Assembly: GCA_950097015.1 (NCBI GenBank)
Contig: CATNEN010000029.1
Coordinates: 4,917,501 to 4,981,500, forward strand
Reading direction: 5' to 3'
Source: Macrostomum hystrix
Taxonomy: Eukaryota; Platyhelminthes; Macrostomidae
Length of the DNA: 64,000 bases
This document shows positions 46,855 to 56,030 of this stretch, one piece after another (the stretch's first letter is position 1; every line of letters starts with the position of its first letter). The position numbers and the translations under genes are program-made. The notes under the pieces are model-generated. The model was not told where the DNA came from. It ran no database searches and worked only from the letters and a program-made list of their open reading frames with translations.

Positions 46855-48604
46855 ATGGTTGCTCAGCATCTGGTGCGTCGGGCTCCAGAAGGGGAAGAAT
46901 GATTCGTGCTGCTGCTGCACCGCTGATTCGAATGCGGCCGCGCCAGCGCCGAAGGCTCCGCCAACGACTGCGCCGCCGCCGCAGATCATGCTGGGGCTGC
47001 ACAGCGGCGAGTCCGGGCTGCTCTTGATGGCGTCCGAGGCGTGCCGAGAGAAACCACGAACTCCTGGCGGCGTGGCCGGCTCCGAGAGCTGGGGCGGCAG
47101 CGGCAGCGGCAGTGCCTGATGATAGGCTTCGGGCAGATGTTGCTGCTGCTGCTGATGATGATGATAGGACGTGGCCGAGTGCTGCTGAATGTCGTAGTAA
47201 TGACCAAGTTCGCTGATGGCTTCCGATCGGTAGAAATGCTGCTGCTGCTGCTGCTGCTCGTGATGATGTTGATGCAGCAGGTGCTGACTGTGATGCTGTT
47301 GCTGCTGCTGGTGGTAGGCCGCTGGCACCTGCTGCTGCTGCTGCTGCTGATAGCCGCAGTCAAACGGTGAGCAGCAGGCCTGGGTGGGCTGCGGCAAGCA
47401 GCTGTCGGCGCTGACAAACGCCTGCAGGCGTCTGGCTGCCTTGGCCGGCGGCAGAATCGGACCGTCGACTAGGTCGACGCAGGCGTCAATAGCTGGTCGG
47501 CGCTGAAGAGTTATAGTGCAATGCTTACTTAGGAACTGTTTGTCAAGACAATTAAGGCGACTAAACGTTCCCTCAATCCAAATATCCACCCCTCTATCCA
47601 ACTATCCGCCCCCTCTATCCAACTATCCGCCCCCTCTATCCAACTATCCGCCCCCTCTATCCAACTATCCGCCCCCTCTATCCAACTATCCGCCCCCTCT
47701 ATCCAACTATCCGCCCCCTCTATCCAACTATCCGCCCCCTCTATCCAACTATCCGCCCCCTCTAAGATAACCGCATGCATACAAATGAGTCGAGTACTCA
47801 CAGCCAAGGTGGCCGGTCTCTTAGCCGCTTTCCGATTGCCCTTGCGAAACTCCTCAGATGGCTTCAGATCGGGAGCAGCGTGATCGTGCGTGCCCTTGGC
47901 CTGGAAGTACACGCAGCCGTTCAGGTGGCGCCAGAAATGGGTGACGGGGTAGCCGGAGTGACCTCGGCAGGGCTTGGAGAGTGAGCACACCGTCGCATTT
48001 TGAGTTCGGACACGGCTTGCCTACAAAAGTGAAAGGAGTTTTATATGGATAATAGACCCTCTTACTATTAAAGTATATTTTTCAATAGTCAAGAAATTTT
48101 CTCATAGAATCTTCACTCACCGCACTGCTTCCTTCGCGCCTTGTCGCAGATGGCCGGCCTCAAGGACAGCGGCAGGCCGCCGGCGCCTAGACAGCTTCGG
48201 CTGCAGACAAGTACACCCAAGCAGGACTTCTTGAGTATGCTGACATTGTGATTGTTAGTGTTTCTCATCGCCCAGCCGCTTGTGTGCCTCTTGGCTTCGT
48301 CGGATGACTCGCTGTAGGCAAAACGGCAGTGACCATTTGGCCAGAGTTGGAACTGGTCGGGGCGATCGGCCTGTGTGGACAGGTGTTTTTTTTATTATAA
48401 ATACTGCTTTTATATAGACAATAGACAATGCGAATTTCAGCTCAGCAGATAAATAATAGTGCAAGCTCCTCAACTCACCAATGGTAGCTTTCCGTCGTTA
48501 ATATCCCAGGACTTTTTAGTACCGCCTTGCACCTGCGCCAGCAGGTCCGGATGAGGGCCGTTGCCGCCGCCGCCGCTGCTGCTGCTGCTGCTGCCGAGAG
48601 TCAT
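46618..48604 (-). CDS. gcm: gcm transcription factor, minus-strand copy (gcm-b), frameshift in DNA-binding domain
   Basis: Four minus-strand exons: 48604-48479, 48370-48121, 48020-47802 and 47502-46618 (stop). The organisation matches gcm-a: phases 0, 1, 0, and exon 2 is 250 bases in both. The N-terminus is Ser/Gly-rich. The gcm domain starts [12 protein letters not shown] and continues [23 protein letters not shown] and [15 protein letters not shown]. Exon 3 opens [16 protein letters not shown]. One extra base in the run AAGCCCTGCC then moves the conserved [14 protein letters not shown] into another frame. Exon 3 is 219 bases against 218 in gcm-a, and dropping one base restores phase with exon 4. 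Exon 4 encodes long Q, H and Ala tracts and SFFPFWS. This may be a pseudogene, a polymorphism or a homopolymer sequencing error; the long open exon 4 argues against old decay. About 492 residues if the extra base is an error. Confidence 0.82.
47578..47765. repeat. Minisatellite, 21-bp unit x9, gcm-b intron 3
   Basis: Near-perfect copies of CCCTCTATCCAACTATCCGC (21-bp period). It lies in the intron corresponding to gcm-a intron 3, which carries a wholly different 31-bp array. Confidence 0.95.
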
Positions 48605-48665
48605 GGCTTGACTGTCTGATAAATTCTCACTATTAGGTAATTCCAATTCAGAGATATACTGGCGG

Positions 48666-48673
48666 ATGCGGGA
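48666..48673 (+). promoter_or_regulatory. GCM-type motif (ATGCGGGA), upstream of gcm-b
   Basis: Seven of eight bases of the ATGCGGGT consensus, 62 bases upstream of the gcm-b ATG. It may fall within the 5' UTR. Confidence 0.35.
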
Positions 48674-48752
48674 GTCTGTTGTCTTTTTTTGCTGCGGTTT
48701 TGTCTACGGGAGGAACTCCAATGGATTCTAATTGAGGATAAAAGCGGAGGAG

Positions 48753-48760
48753 ATGCGGGA
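48753..48760 (+). promoter_or_regulatory. GCM-type motif (ATGCGGGA), upstream of gcm-b
   Basis: Second ATGCGGGA, 149 bases upstream of the gcm-b start codon, same orientation as the previous site. Confidence 0.35.
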
Positions 48761-48834
48761 TCTGCTGGCTGTCTCTGGAGTGCCGGCTCGATGTGGGCTC
48801 GAATGGAAGAATCTGCGGGTACCGGGGGCCGAGT

Positions 48835-48842
48835 TTTAAATA
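48835..48842 (-). promoter_or_regulatory. TATA-like element, putative gcm-b core promoter
   Basis: TATTTAAA on the minus strand, flanked by GC-rich sequence, 230 bases upstream of the ATG. It would place the start near 48805-48810. By eye only. Confidence 0.3.
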
Positions 48843-49013
48843 GTCGAGCAGGAAGCCCCCAGTTCACCGGCCAATGGGATATCGGCGGAGGTTGGGTGGG
48901 CGGCATGTGAAAATGGGAAACAACAGCGATGATGGGAGGATGGGAGGATGGGAGGATGGGGTGGGTGATGCGCTCCCCTCTCGGGAGAATTCAGTGGGGC
49001 TTGGGGCTGCGGG

Positions 49014-49021
49014 ATGCGGGT
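49014..49021 (+). promoter_or_regulatory. Exact GCM consensus motif upstream of gcm-b
   Basis: ATGCGGGT, perfect match to the GCM binding consensus, 410 bases upstream of the gcm-b ATG and about 170 bases upstream of the TATA-like element. Confidence 0.5.
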
Positions 49022-49116
49022 CGCGGATTGGTCGCAGATTCGCTGGCTTCTCCGTTTCAAAATAGTCGCGCGCGCCGCCGCTGCCGCCACCCCATCGTCA
49101 CTGCTCAATCACCTAT

Positions 49117-49124
49117 TCCCGCAT
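49117..49124 (-). promoter_or_regulatory. GCM-type motif (ATGCGGGA on minus), upstream of gcm-b
   Basis: TCCCGCAT on plus. Fourth GCM-like site within about 520 bases of the gcm-b start. A fifth (GCCCGCAT, 49736-49743) lies further out. Confidence 0.35.
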
Positions 49125-50167
49125 TGAGCAGTGGGACTCAGATGAGATGAGAATCAGCACCGAGGAACAATGGGCCATCATGCCGGTTCGCTGATGCTGT
49201 TGACGAAATTGAAAACAGCCCAGAGGCACTTGAATTTTCGTTTGTTCAAAAAAATTTTAATCAGCATTTAACTTTGAGATACAAAATAGAGAAATCTCAG
49301 AGCCTTATTGCATTAGCGAAATTAATTTCCCTATTCCATCCAGCATTGACACATTGCTTAACACCTGATAGAATAGCATGGTGAATATCGGGGGTAGAGA
49401 ATAGGGAATTATATTAGTTAGAATAGAATAACGAATTACTTTGAGCTTCTCCGTAACCAGGTTGGCCTGCATTATAGCATTTACAAAGCGCTTGTTATAG
49501 CTGAATAGAATTTTTAACAAAATAACTGCAACCCAACGGTCAGCAGAATCAGCAATGGGACAATTGGGGAAAAAGTGGGATGGGATTACAAGGGATCTCA
49601 TGGACTCCAGTTATACAGGTAAAGCATCGTAGCTCCTATGCTCAGAAAGTGTCCTGAAATACTCCCATTCTCCAACCCTGCTCAACTGCTCAACTTATGC
49701 AGGCGCGCGTTATGGTTTCTCGCGGGTTTATGAGCGCCCGCATCCTTTCTGTGCAATGTGATGCACGCGCTAAACCCATTTATACAATAACCTGATGCTT
49801 CGGTGTGTCGCGTGAGCCCCCAATACCCTCTATAGTTCTGTCTACGAGCTGTTTCATACAACTTGCGGTAATTTTTTTTGAAGAAAAAACACTAGCTGAA
49901 ATTATTATAGCGATAGACAAAGAGTCCAGTTTGTCTTCATTCAGGTCGGTTGAATCTAAACAGATTAAATGTGAAACGTATTGTAGTGCTCCGGCATAAG
50001 CTATAACATTTGCTTGCTACAATGAGGCTAAATATTGTGGAGTTCTCATTCAATGACGTCAGCTGTATGGGTGCATATAGTGCACTTGTTCTTAGCGAAA
50101 TGTGCTCTTAGCGATCTCTTTGAAGAATGATTATTCCGCTAATCTATTTCGATTGCTTCCACTATAC

Positions 50168-50372
50168 TCTCTCCCCACCACTCTCCCTACCACTCTTCCT
50201 ATCAGTCTACCACTCCCCCACCACTCTCCCTACCACTCTACCACTCTCCCCACCACTCTCCCTACCACTCTTCCTACCACTCTACCACTCCCCCCACCAC
50301 TCTCCCTACCACTCTTCCTATCAGTCTACCACTCCCCCACCACTCTCCCTACCACTCTACCACTCTCCCCAC
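50168..50372. repeat. CCACCACTCT-type array, left part, interrupted by a retrotransposon
   Basis: Irregular mixture of CCACCACTCT, CCCTACCACTCT and TACCACTCTA units. The array is cut at 50372 by the retrotransposon and resumes at 54996 with the same units. Confidence 0.92.
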
Positions 50373-50527
50373 TGTTGTGCAGTTGAGTAATGCACGTACA
50401 TAGTTCGTACATGTACACCTCTGATATCGATTGGCACAGAATATATATATTCCAAATACTGAGAGCCAACTTGGCGTGAAAGTTTCGGATACTAACTTGG
50501 CTGACTCGCTACTATTCATTTACAACA
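50373..50527 (+). repeat. 5' LTR of the gypsy-type element
   Basis: 155 bp, TG...CA termini. Contains ATATATATATTCC, a plausible TATA region, near its middle. No difference from the 3' LTR was seen when the two were read side by side. Confidence 0.93.
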
Positions 50528-50545
50528 TTGGCATCGCAAGCTCAA
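50528..50545 (+). promoter_or_regulatory. Putative primer binding site
   Basis: TTGGCATCGCAAGCTCAA directly follows the 5' LTR. It begins TGG one base in, as expected for pairing to a tRNA 3' CCA. The tRNA species was not identified. Confidence 0.45.
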
Positions 50546-50658
50546 GCGAACACCCACCCCAATAAGCCGGGGTCGGAGTAGACTGAAGTGAAGTGACTGC
50601 AAGCCTGCCAAGCCAAGCGTAAACAACAGCGCCAAACTGCAAAAGTGCAAACTGAAAC

Positions 50659-52830
50659 ATGACGAGTGACAGCAACTCAGCAGAAGCGCCGCGGATCAGC
50701 GTATCGCCGCCGGATCAATTCCTGCCGCAGCCGGGCCGACCGGCGAGGCCGTGGAAAGAGTGGAAGGCCCTCTTTGAGAACTACTTACTTGCGGCCGGCT
50801 ACGACACTTTGCCGGAAGCGAGGAGGCGCGCGCTGTTGCTGCACTGCCTTGGCGCGGAAGGGCAGCGAGTCTTTGCGGCTGTGGCAGCAACGAAGAGGCC
50901 GAGTCCGACAGAACTCGCGGCGACAGTCGCGATTCTGGACGAGCAGTTCGGAGCCAAAGTCAACGTGGTGGCGGAGCGCCACAAGTTTCGGCAGCGCAGT
51001 CAGCGTCCGGGTGAAAAGATTGCGGACTTCGTGGCGGCTCTGTATGCTCTGGCTGGCTCATGTGAGTTCCGCGACATGATGGAAGAAATGATCCGCGACC
51101 AGATCGTGGAGAAGGTCAGCGACAGGCGAATTCGAGAGCGCTTGCTGATCGAGGACGGCCTGACGCTGCAGAAGGCAGTGACGCTGAGCCAGCAATGGGA
51201 GACCAGCATCGCTGAGGCCAGCGCGATAGAGACGGAAGGCGCAGCCGCGGCCGGAGCACAGCTGGAAGAAGAGGTGAAGAGAGTCCGACTACAACCTGAC
51301 AGGAAGAACACAGGACAAGGGCGACCAGATCGAGAGTCATGCTCCAAGTGCGGAGGCGGGCACAACAGACGAGCCCGGTGTCCAGCTGAAGGCAAGAGTT
51401 GTCATGTCTGCGGGAAGGCGAACCATTTCGGCCGGATGTGCAGGTCGCAGGGCGCCAAGGTCGCCGAGGTCATGGACGAGAGCGGCCAAGCCGTGTACAT
51501 GGTGCGCGGCGCCGCCAGTCCCGACATCCGCTGCCGGCTGAAGGTGCATGGCATCTGGCTGAATCTGCTTGTAGACTCGGGAGCCAAGGTGTCCATCCTG
51601 TCAGAGAGGACCTTCAGGAAGCTCGGAAACCGGTCGCCACTCCAGCCGTCGACCAAGAAACTCATCGCGTACAACGGCAAGGCAATCGATGTCGTCGGCG
51701 AGGCGGTGCTGTCCGTCAGCTATCGCGGCCAGCTGGTGCCATTTTTCTGCTTTACCGTGGTACGGCAAGGCTCCGACATCATGGGAACGGATCTGATGCA
51801 GCACCTCAGCTTCCAGGTGGTGGACAAGGACGGCGACCTCGTGCGCACAGTCGAAAAAACGGCAGAGCTACCGGTCTGGCTGGCCGAGCGCTTCAAGCCA
51901 CTGACGCAGGGACTCGGGCGGATCCGAGGATTCGAGCACCGGCCCAGGCTGAACCCCGCCGTGCCCCCGGTGGCGCAATCGCTACGCCGCATCCCACTTA
52001 GCATCAAAGACAAAGTCCAGGCGGAGATTGACCAGCTGCTGGAGGATGACATCATCGAGGAGATCCAGGCTTCAGAGTGGATTTCGAACCTGGTGATCGT
52101 CCCGAAGCCTGATGGCAAAATCAGGGTCTGCAATGACCTCAGGTGCCCAAACAAGGCCATAGTTCCGGATAAGCAGCCGCTGCCGACATTCGAGGAGCTG
52201 ACAACGGAGTTCAAGGGCTCGACCGTGTTCACTAAGCTGGATTTAAATTCTTCGTATCTGCAGTTGGAGCTAGCAGAAGATAGGCGGGACTTAACGGCTT
52301 TCATTACGGAGAAAGGGCTGTACCGGTACAAGCGCGTATGCTATGGCCTAAACAGCGCCCCGGCGGCCTTCCAGAAAGTTCTCAGCAAGATTCTCCATGG
52401 CTGTTCCGGGACGCTGCACTACATCGACGACATAGTGGTGCACGCTGCCAACGAGGCGGAGCACCTGCGGCGGCTCACGACAGTGCTGGACAAGCTGCTC
52501 GCCCATGGCGTCACGCTCAACGCCTCAAAGTGCCAGTGGGCTGCAGAGACAGTGCAGTTCCTGGGCTACATCGTCTCCGCGAGAGGACTTCAGCCGATGC
52601 AGTCTAACGTTGAAGACATCGAGGCGGTGCCGGAGCCCCAGAACGCCGAGGCAGTGGCCTCATTTCTGGGAATGGTTAAATTCTATTCCAACTTTCTGCA
52701 CAACCTGTCCGACATCGCCGAGCCGCTGCTGCTGCTACTTCGCAAAGAGCAGCCCTGGAACTGGACAACAGATTGCCAAAAGGCCTTTTGGAGGCTCAAG
52801 AAGATGGTGGTGTCCCCAACATGCTTGTGA
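50659..52830 (+). CDS. Retrotransposon Gag-protease-reverse transcriptase frame, ends at in-frame TGA
   Basis: 723 codons. The N-terminal ~200 residues are Gag-like. Two CCHC zinc knuckles begin near residues 228 (CSKC) and 248 (CHVC), and bind RNA. The aspartic protease active site is LLVDSGAK with D306. Reverse transcriptase motifs include FTKLDLNSSYLQL and the catalytic YIDD at 588-591. The frame ends at TGA 52828-52830, between the RT and RNase H domains, where related elements continue. The next codons in the same frame continue as RNase H, so this is a point interruption, not a Gag/Pol boundary. The start is the first ATG after the leader, 132 bases beyond the LTR. Confidence 0.9.
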   Translation: MTSDSNSAEAPRISVSPPDQFLPQPGRPARPWKEWKALFENYLLAAGYDTLPEARRRALLLHCLGAEGQRVFAAVAATKRPSPTELAATVAILDEQFGAKVNVVAERHKFRQRSQRPGEKIADFVAALYALAGSCEFRDMMEEMIRDQIVEKVSDRRIRERLLIEDGLTLQKAVTLSQQWETSIAEASAIETEGAAAAGAQLEEEVKRVRLQPDRKNTGQGRPDRESCSKCGGGHNRRARCPAEGKSCHVCGKANHFGRMCRSQGAKVAEVMDESGQAVYMVRGAASPDIRCRLKVHGIWLNLLVDSGAKVSILSERTFRKLGNRSPLQPSTKKLIAYNGKAIDVVGEAVLSVSYRGQLVPFFCFTVVRQGSDIMGTDLMQHLSFQVVDKDGDLVRTVEKTAELPVWLAERFKPLTQGLGRIRGFEHRPRLNPAVPPVAQSLRRIPLSIKDKVQAEIDQLLEDDIIEEIQASEWISNLVIVPKPDGKIRVCNDLRCPNKAIVPDKQPLPTFEELTTEFKGSTVFTKLDLNSSYLQLELAEDRRDLTAFITEKGLYRYKRVCYGLNSAPAAFQKVLSKILHGCSGTLHYIDDIVVHAANEAEHLRRLTTVLDKLLAHGVTLNASKCQWAAETVQFLGYIVSARGLQPMQSNVEDIEAVPEPQNAEAVASFLGMVKFYSNFLHNLSDIAEPLLLLLRKEQPWNWTTDCQKAFWRLKKMVVSPTCL

Positions 52831-54654
52831 TTCTTCAGTCCCGACGACAAGATCATCGTGGCCTGCGACAGCTCCGCGCACGCTCTGGGGGCCGTGCTGA
52901 TGCAAGACGACAGCGCCGGGGTTCGAAGACCAGTCGCTTTCGCGTCAAGGACCCTGTCAGCGACCGAGCGCAAGTACTCCGCATCAGAGAGAGAGGCTCT
53001 CGCGTGCATCTTCGCGTGCGAGAGATGGCACTATTTCCTGTTCGGCCGGAGATTCGAGCTGCACACGGACCACCAGGCTCTGACGACGCTGCTGATGGCT
53101 CAAGGCAGCGGCCACCGGCCTCTGCGGCTTCATCGATGGGCCGACCGCCTGCTCGCGTACGACTTCCAAGTCTGCCACGTTCCTGGCAAGAAGAACATCG
53201 TGCCAGATTTTTTGTCGCGCCACGGCGCTCTCGGAGCAAAATGTCCAATGCAAAGCGAAGAGGACTCGACCGAGCTCCAAGTGAATGCCGTACTGCTGTC
53301 GGGCGCGCTGGAGATTGTCAGTCCAAGCGAACTGGCCGAGGCATCCCTGCAGGACCCGGTGATCAATGATGCGGTCACAATGACGCTCCAGGGGTGGCCT
53401 AACTCCATCAAGCAGCTGAAGCCGGAGCTGCAGCCGTTCTGGAGGATGCGGACGCAACTGGCGCTCTGGAATGACGGCAAGTGCCTGGCCAACGGCACCC
53501 GAGCAGTAATCCCCGCATCCCTGAGGGAGAAGACGCTGCAGCTGGCGCATTTCGGACACCTCGGCGTGAGCAAAATGAAGCAGCATTGCCGGGACGCAGT
53601 CTGGTGGCCGCAAATCGATCAGCATATCGAGGAATTTGTGCGACATTGCGAGGCCTGCCTGCTTAGCGAGAAGAACTTTAAGCCACCCAAGACGGTCCTG
53701 ACCCCTACGAAGTGGCCGACGCGTCCATGGGAGGAACTCCAGCTCGACATCTTCGGGGAGCTGCACTCTGCACCGAACTCCTGTCGCTTCATCCTGGTGC
53801 TGTACGATTTGCATTCAAAGTGGCCGGAGGCTGCCTGCATGTCGACTGTCACAAGCGCGGATGTCATCGACGCCCTGACAACGTGGTTTAGCCGCTGGGG
53901 CCTGCCGAAGAGCATTAAAACAGATGGAGGTCCGCAGTTCGTGTCCGGCGATTTCGAGGATTTTCTTCAGCGCTGCGGCATCCGGCACCGGCAGTCACCG
54001 TACTACCACCCCCAGGGCAACGCGGCCGTAGAGCGCTTCAACCGTTTTCTCAAGGACGGCCTAAAGACGCACCTAGAGGAGGGCTACGACTTCAAGGACG
54101 CGGTGAAGACGCTGCTGTGGTCGTACAGGGCCACCCCACATGCACTGACTGGAGTGTCACCGGCGGAGCTCATGACAGGCCGGAAGATCAGCACCCCGTT
54201 GACAGCTCTGCAGCCAAGGACAACAGCGCGGCACAGACTGGCGGCCAGCATCAAGCGGAGGCAGCAGCGAGTTTTCGATCAGCTCAACACGACCCGGAGG
54301 CCGCCGCCCACGTTCATAGTCGGCGACTGGGTGCGCGTGAAGCGACCGTTCGCCCGCGGCAAGCTGAGCAGCCGCCTGTCCGAGCCACGGCAGATCTCCC
54401 GGATTGCGAGCGCGACCACCGTCATCCTCAGCGATGGCTCCCGCTGGCACGTCGACAACTGCGTCCGGGTACCGCGGCCAGCCGGAGCGCTGCCGCACTG
54501 GCCAGCGCCGGCTCCCAGCGCAGCCGGGACAGCCGCGGAGGCGGCGACGGCGGCAGACCCAGCGAGACAGCAGCAGCCAGCCCAGACGGCGATCCGAGTG
54601 AGCTCAAGGCCGCGAGCGCCGCCGCAATGGTACGGTGAAATCGTGACTCACTGA
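52831..54654 (+). CDS. Retrotransposon RNase H-integrase part, downstream of the in-frame stop
   Basis: Same reading frame as the preceding part, ending at TGA 54652-54654 (608 codons including stop). It opens with the RNase H core VACDSSAHALGAVL. The integrase has an HHCC zinc-binding region starting near codon 964 of the whole frame (HFGHLG...HCEACLL). Its catalytic triad is D1030 (LQLDIFGELH), D1089 (IKTDGGPQF) and E1125 (AAVERFNRF), with exactly 35 residues between the last two. A C-terminal VRVKRPFARGKLS stretch resembles the GPY/F module. No other stop or frameshift was seen. Confidence 0.9.
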   Translation, partial: FFSPDDKIIVACDSSAHALGAVLMQDDSAGVRRPVAFASRTLSATERKYSASEREALACIFACERWHYFLFGRRFELHTDHQALTTLLMAQGSGHRPLRLHRWADRLLAYDFQVCHVPGKKNIVPDFLSRHGALGAKCPMQSEEDSTELQVNAVLLSGALEIVSPSELAEASLQDPVINDAVTMTLQGWPNSIKQLKPELQPFWRMRTQLALWNDGKCLANGTRAVIPASLREKTLQLAHFGHLGVSKMKQHCRDAVWWPQIDQHIEEFVRHCEACLLSEKNFKPPKTVLTPTKWPTRPWEELQLDIFGELHSAPNSCRFILVLYDLHSKWPEAACMSTVTSADVIDALTTWFSRWGLPKSIKTDGGPQFVSGDFEDFLQRCGIRHRQSPYYHPQGNAAVERFNRFLKDGLKTHLEEGYDFKDAVKTLLWSYRATPHALTGVSPAELMTGRKISTPLTALQPRTTARHRLAASIKRRQQRVFDQLNTTRRPPPTFIVGDWVRVKRPFARGKLSSRLSEPRQISRIASATTVILSDGSRWHVDNCVRVPRPAGALPHWPAPAPSAAGTAAEAATAADPARQQQPAQTAIRVSSRPRAPPQWYGEIVTH

Positions 54655-54840
54655 CTCGTTTATTAGTGACGGTTATTCAGCTGTTATTAGCGATCAGCTG
54701 TTTCGATTTAATTCTCTTTGAAGTACCTGTTGCATAAAATGATCATCTTACTCCTTCGATGCGTGGTAATGCACTTTTATTTCCTGCTCAATATTTGCAT
54801 AATTATTTTCGTTGCTCTATCCTTTGAAAGGGAAGGTGAA
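54655..54840 (+). other. Retrotransposon 3' untranslated part with polypurine tract
   Basis: 186 bases between the stop and the 3' LTR. The last bases, GAAAGGGAAGGTGAA, form the expected polypurine tract for plus-strand priming. Confidence 0.65.
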
Positions 54841-54995
54841 TGTTGTGCAGTTGAGTAATGCACGTACATAGTTCGTACATGTACACCTCTGATATCGATT
54901 GGCACAGAATATATATATTCCAAATACTGAGAGCCAACTTGGCGTGAAAGTTTCGGATACTAACTTGGCTGACTCGCTACTATTCATTTACAACA
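54841..54995 (+). repeat. 3' LTR of the gypsy-type element
   Basis: 155 bp, identical by eye to the 5' LTR, followed by CCCAC (the putative target duplication) and the resumed array. Confidence 0.93.
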
Positions 54996-56030
54996 CCCAC
55001 CACTCTCCCTACCACTCTTCCTACCAGTCTACCACTCTCCCCACCACTCTCCCTACCACTCTACCACTCTCCCCACCACTCTCCCTACCACTCTTCCTAC
55101 CAGTCTACCACTCTCCCCACCACTCTCCCTACCACTCTACCACTCTCCCCACCACTCTCCTTACCACTCTACCACTCCCCCCACCACTCTCCCCACCACT
55201 CTCCCTACCACTCTACCACTCTCCCCACCACTCTCCCTACCACTCTACCACTCTCCCCACCACTCTCCTTACCACTCTACCACTCCCCCCACCACTCTCC
55301 CCACCACTCTCCCTACCACTCTCCCCACCACTCTCCCTACCACTCTACCACTCTCCCCACCACTCTCCCCACCACTCTCCCCACCACTCTCCCTACCACT
55401 CTACCACTCTCCCCACCACTCTCCCTACCACTCTACCACTCTCCCCACCACTCTCCCTACCACTCTACCACTCTCCCCACCACTCTCCCTACCACTCTAC
55501 CACTCTCCCCACCACTCTCCCCACCACTCTCCCCACCACTCTCCCTACCACTCTCCCTACCACTCTACCACTCTCCCCACCACTCTCCCTACCACTCTAC
55601 CACTCTCCCCACCACTCTCCCTACCACTCTACCACTCTACCACTCTACCACTCTCCCTACCACTCTTCCTACCACTCTACCACTCTACCACTCTGCCCAC
55701 CACTCTTCCTACCACTCTCCCTACAACTCTACCACTCTCCCCACCACTCTCCCTACCACTCTCCCTACCACTCTACCACTCTCCCTACCACTCTTCCTAC
55801 CACTCTACCACTCTACCACTCTCCCCACCACTCTTCCTACCACTCTCCCTACCACTCTACCACTCTCCCCACCACTCTCCCTACCACTCTTCCTACCAGT
55901 CTACCACTCTCCCCACCACTCTTCACACCACCCTACCACTCTCCCTACCACTCTCCCTAACACTCGACTCTACCATTCTACCACTTTCCCTACCGCTCTC
56001 CCTACCACTCGACTCTACCATTCTACCTCA
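54996..56030. repeat. CCACCACTCT-type array, right part
   Basis: About 1 kb of 10- to 12-base units (CCCACCACTCT, CCCTACCACTCT, CTACCACTCTA). They are pyrimidine-biased and degenerate toward the right end into TACCATTCTACC. Long open frames through it are repeat artefacts. Confidence 0.93.

Larger units (their letters stand above)
48605..50167. other. Upstream region of gcm-b and spacer
   Basis: GC-rich near gcm-b (to about 49130), holding a TATA-like element and several GCM-type motifs listed separately, plus a GGGAGGAT short repeat near 48935-48960. Further out it is AT-rich, with short frames of no known family. Confidence 0.5.
50373..54995 (+). mobile_element. Ty3/gypsy-type LTR retrotransposon, nearly intact
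   Basis: 4,623-bp element. It has two identical 155-bp LTRs (TGTTGTGCAG...TTTACAACA), a single long Gag-Pol frame in the order Gag, zinc knuckles, protease, RT, RNase H, integrase, and a purine tract before the 3' LTR. The 5-bp sequence CCCAC flanks both ends and is the likely target-site duplication, though the surrounding repeat makes its length ambiguous. There is no envelope-like frame. Identical LTRs indicate recent insertion. The RT-RNaseH-IN order with a GPY/F-like end fits the gypsy superfamily; the lineage (perhaps Mag-like) is a guess. Confidence 0.93.

Noticed and set aside
52984-53814. 276-codon minus-strand open frame
   Set aside because: Antisense shadow of the retrotransposon RNase H-integrase region.
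54899-55960. 353-codon plus-strand frame
   Set aside because: Starts in the 3' LTR and reads through the CCACCACTCT array; a repeat artefact.
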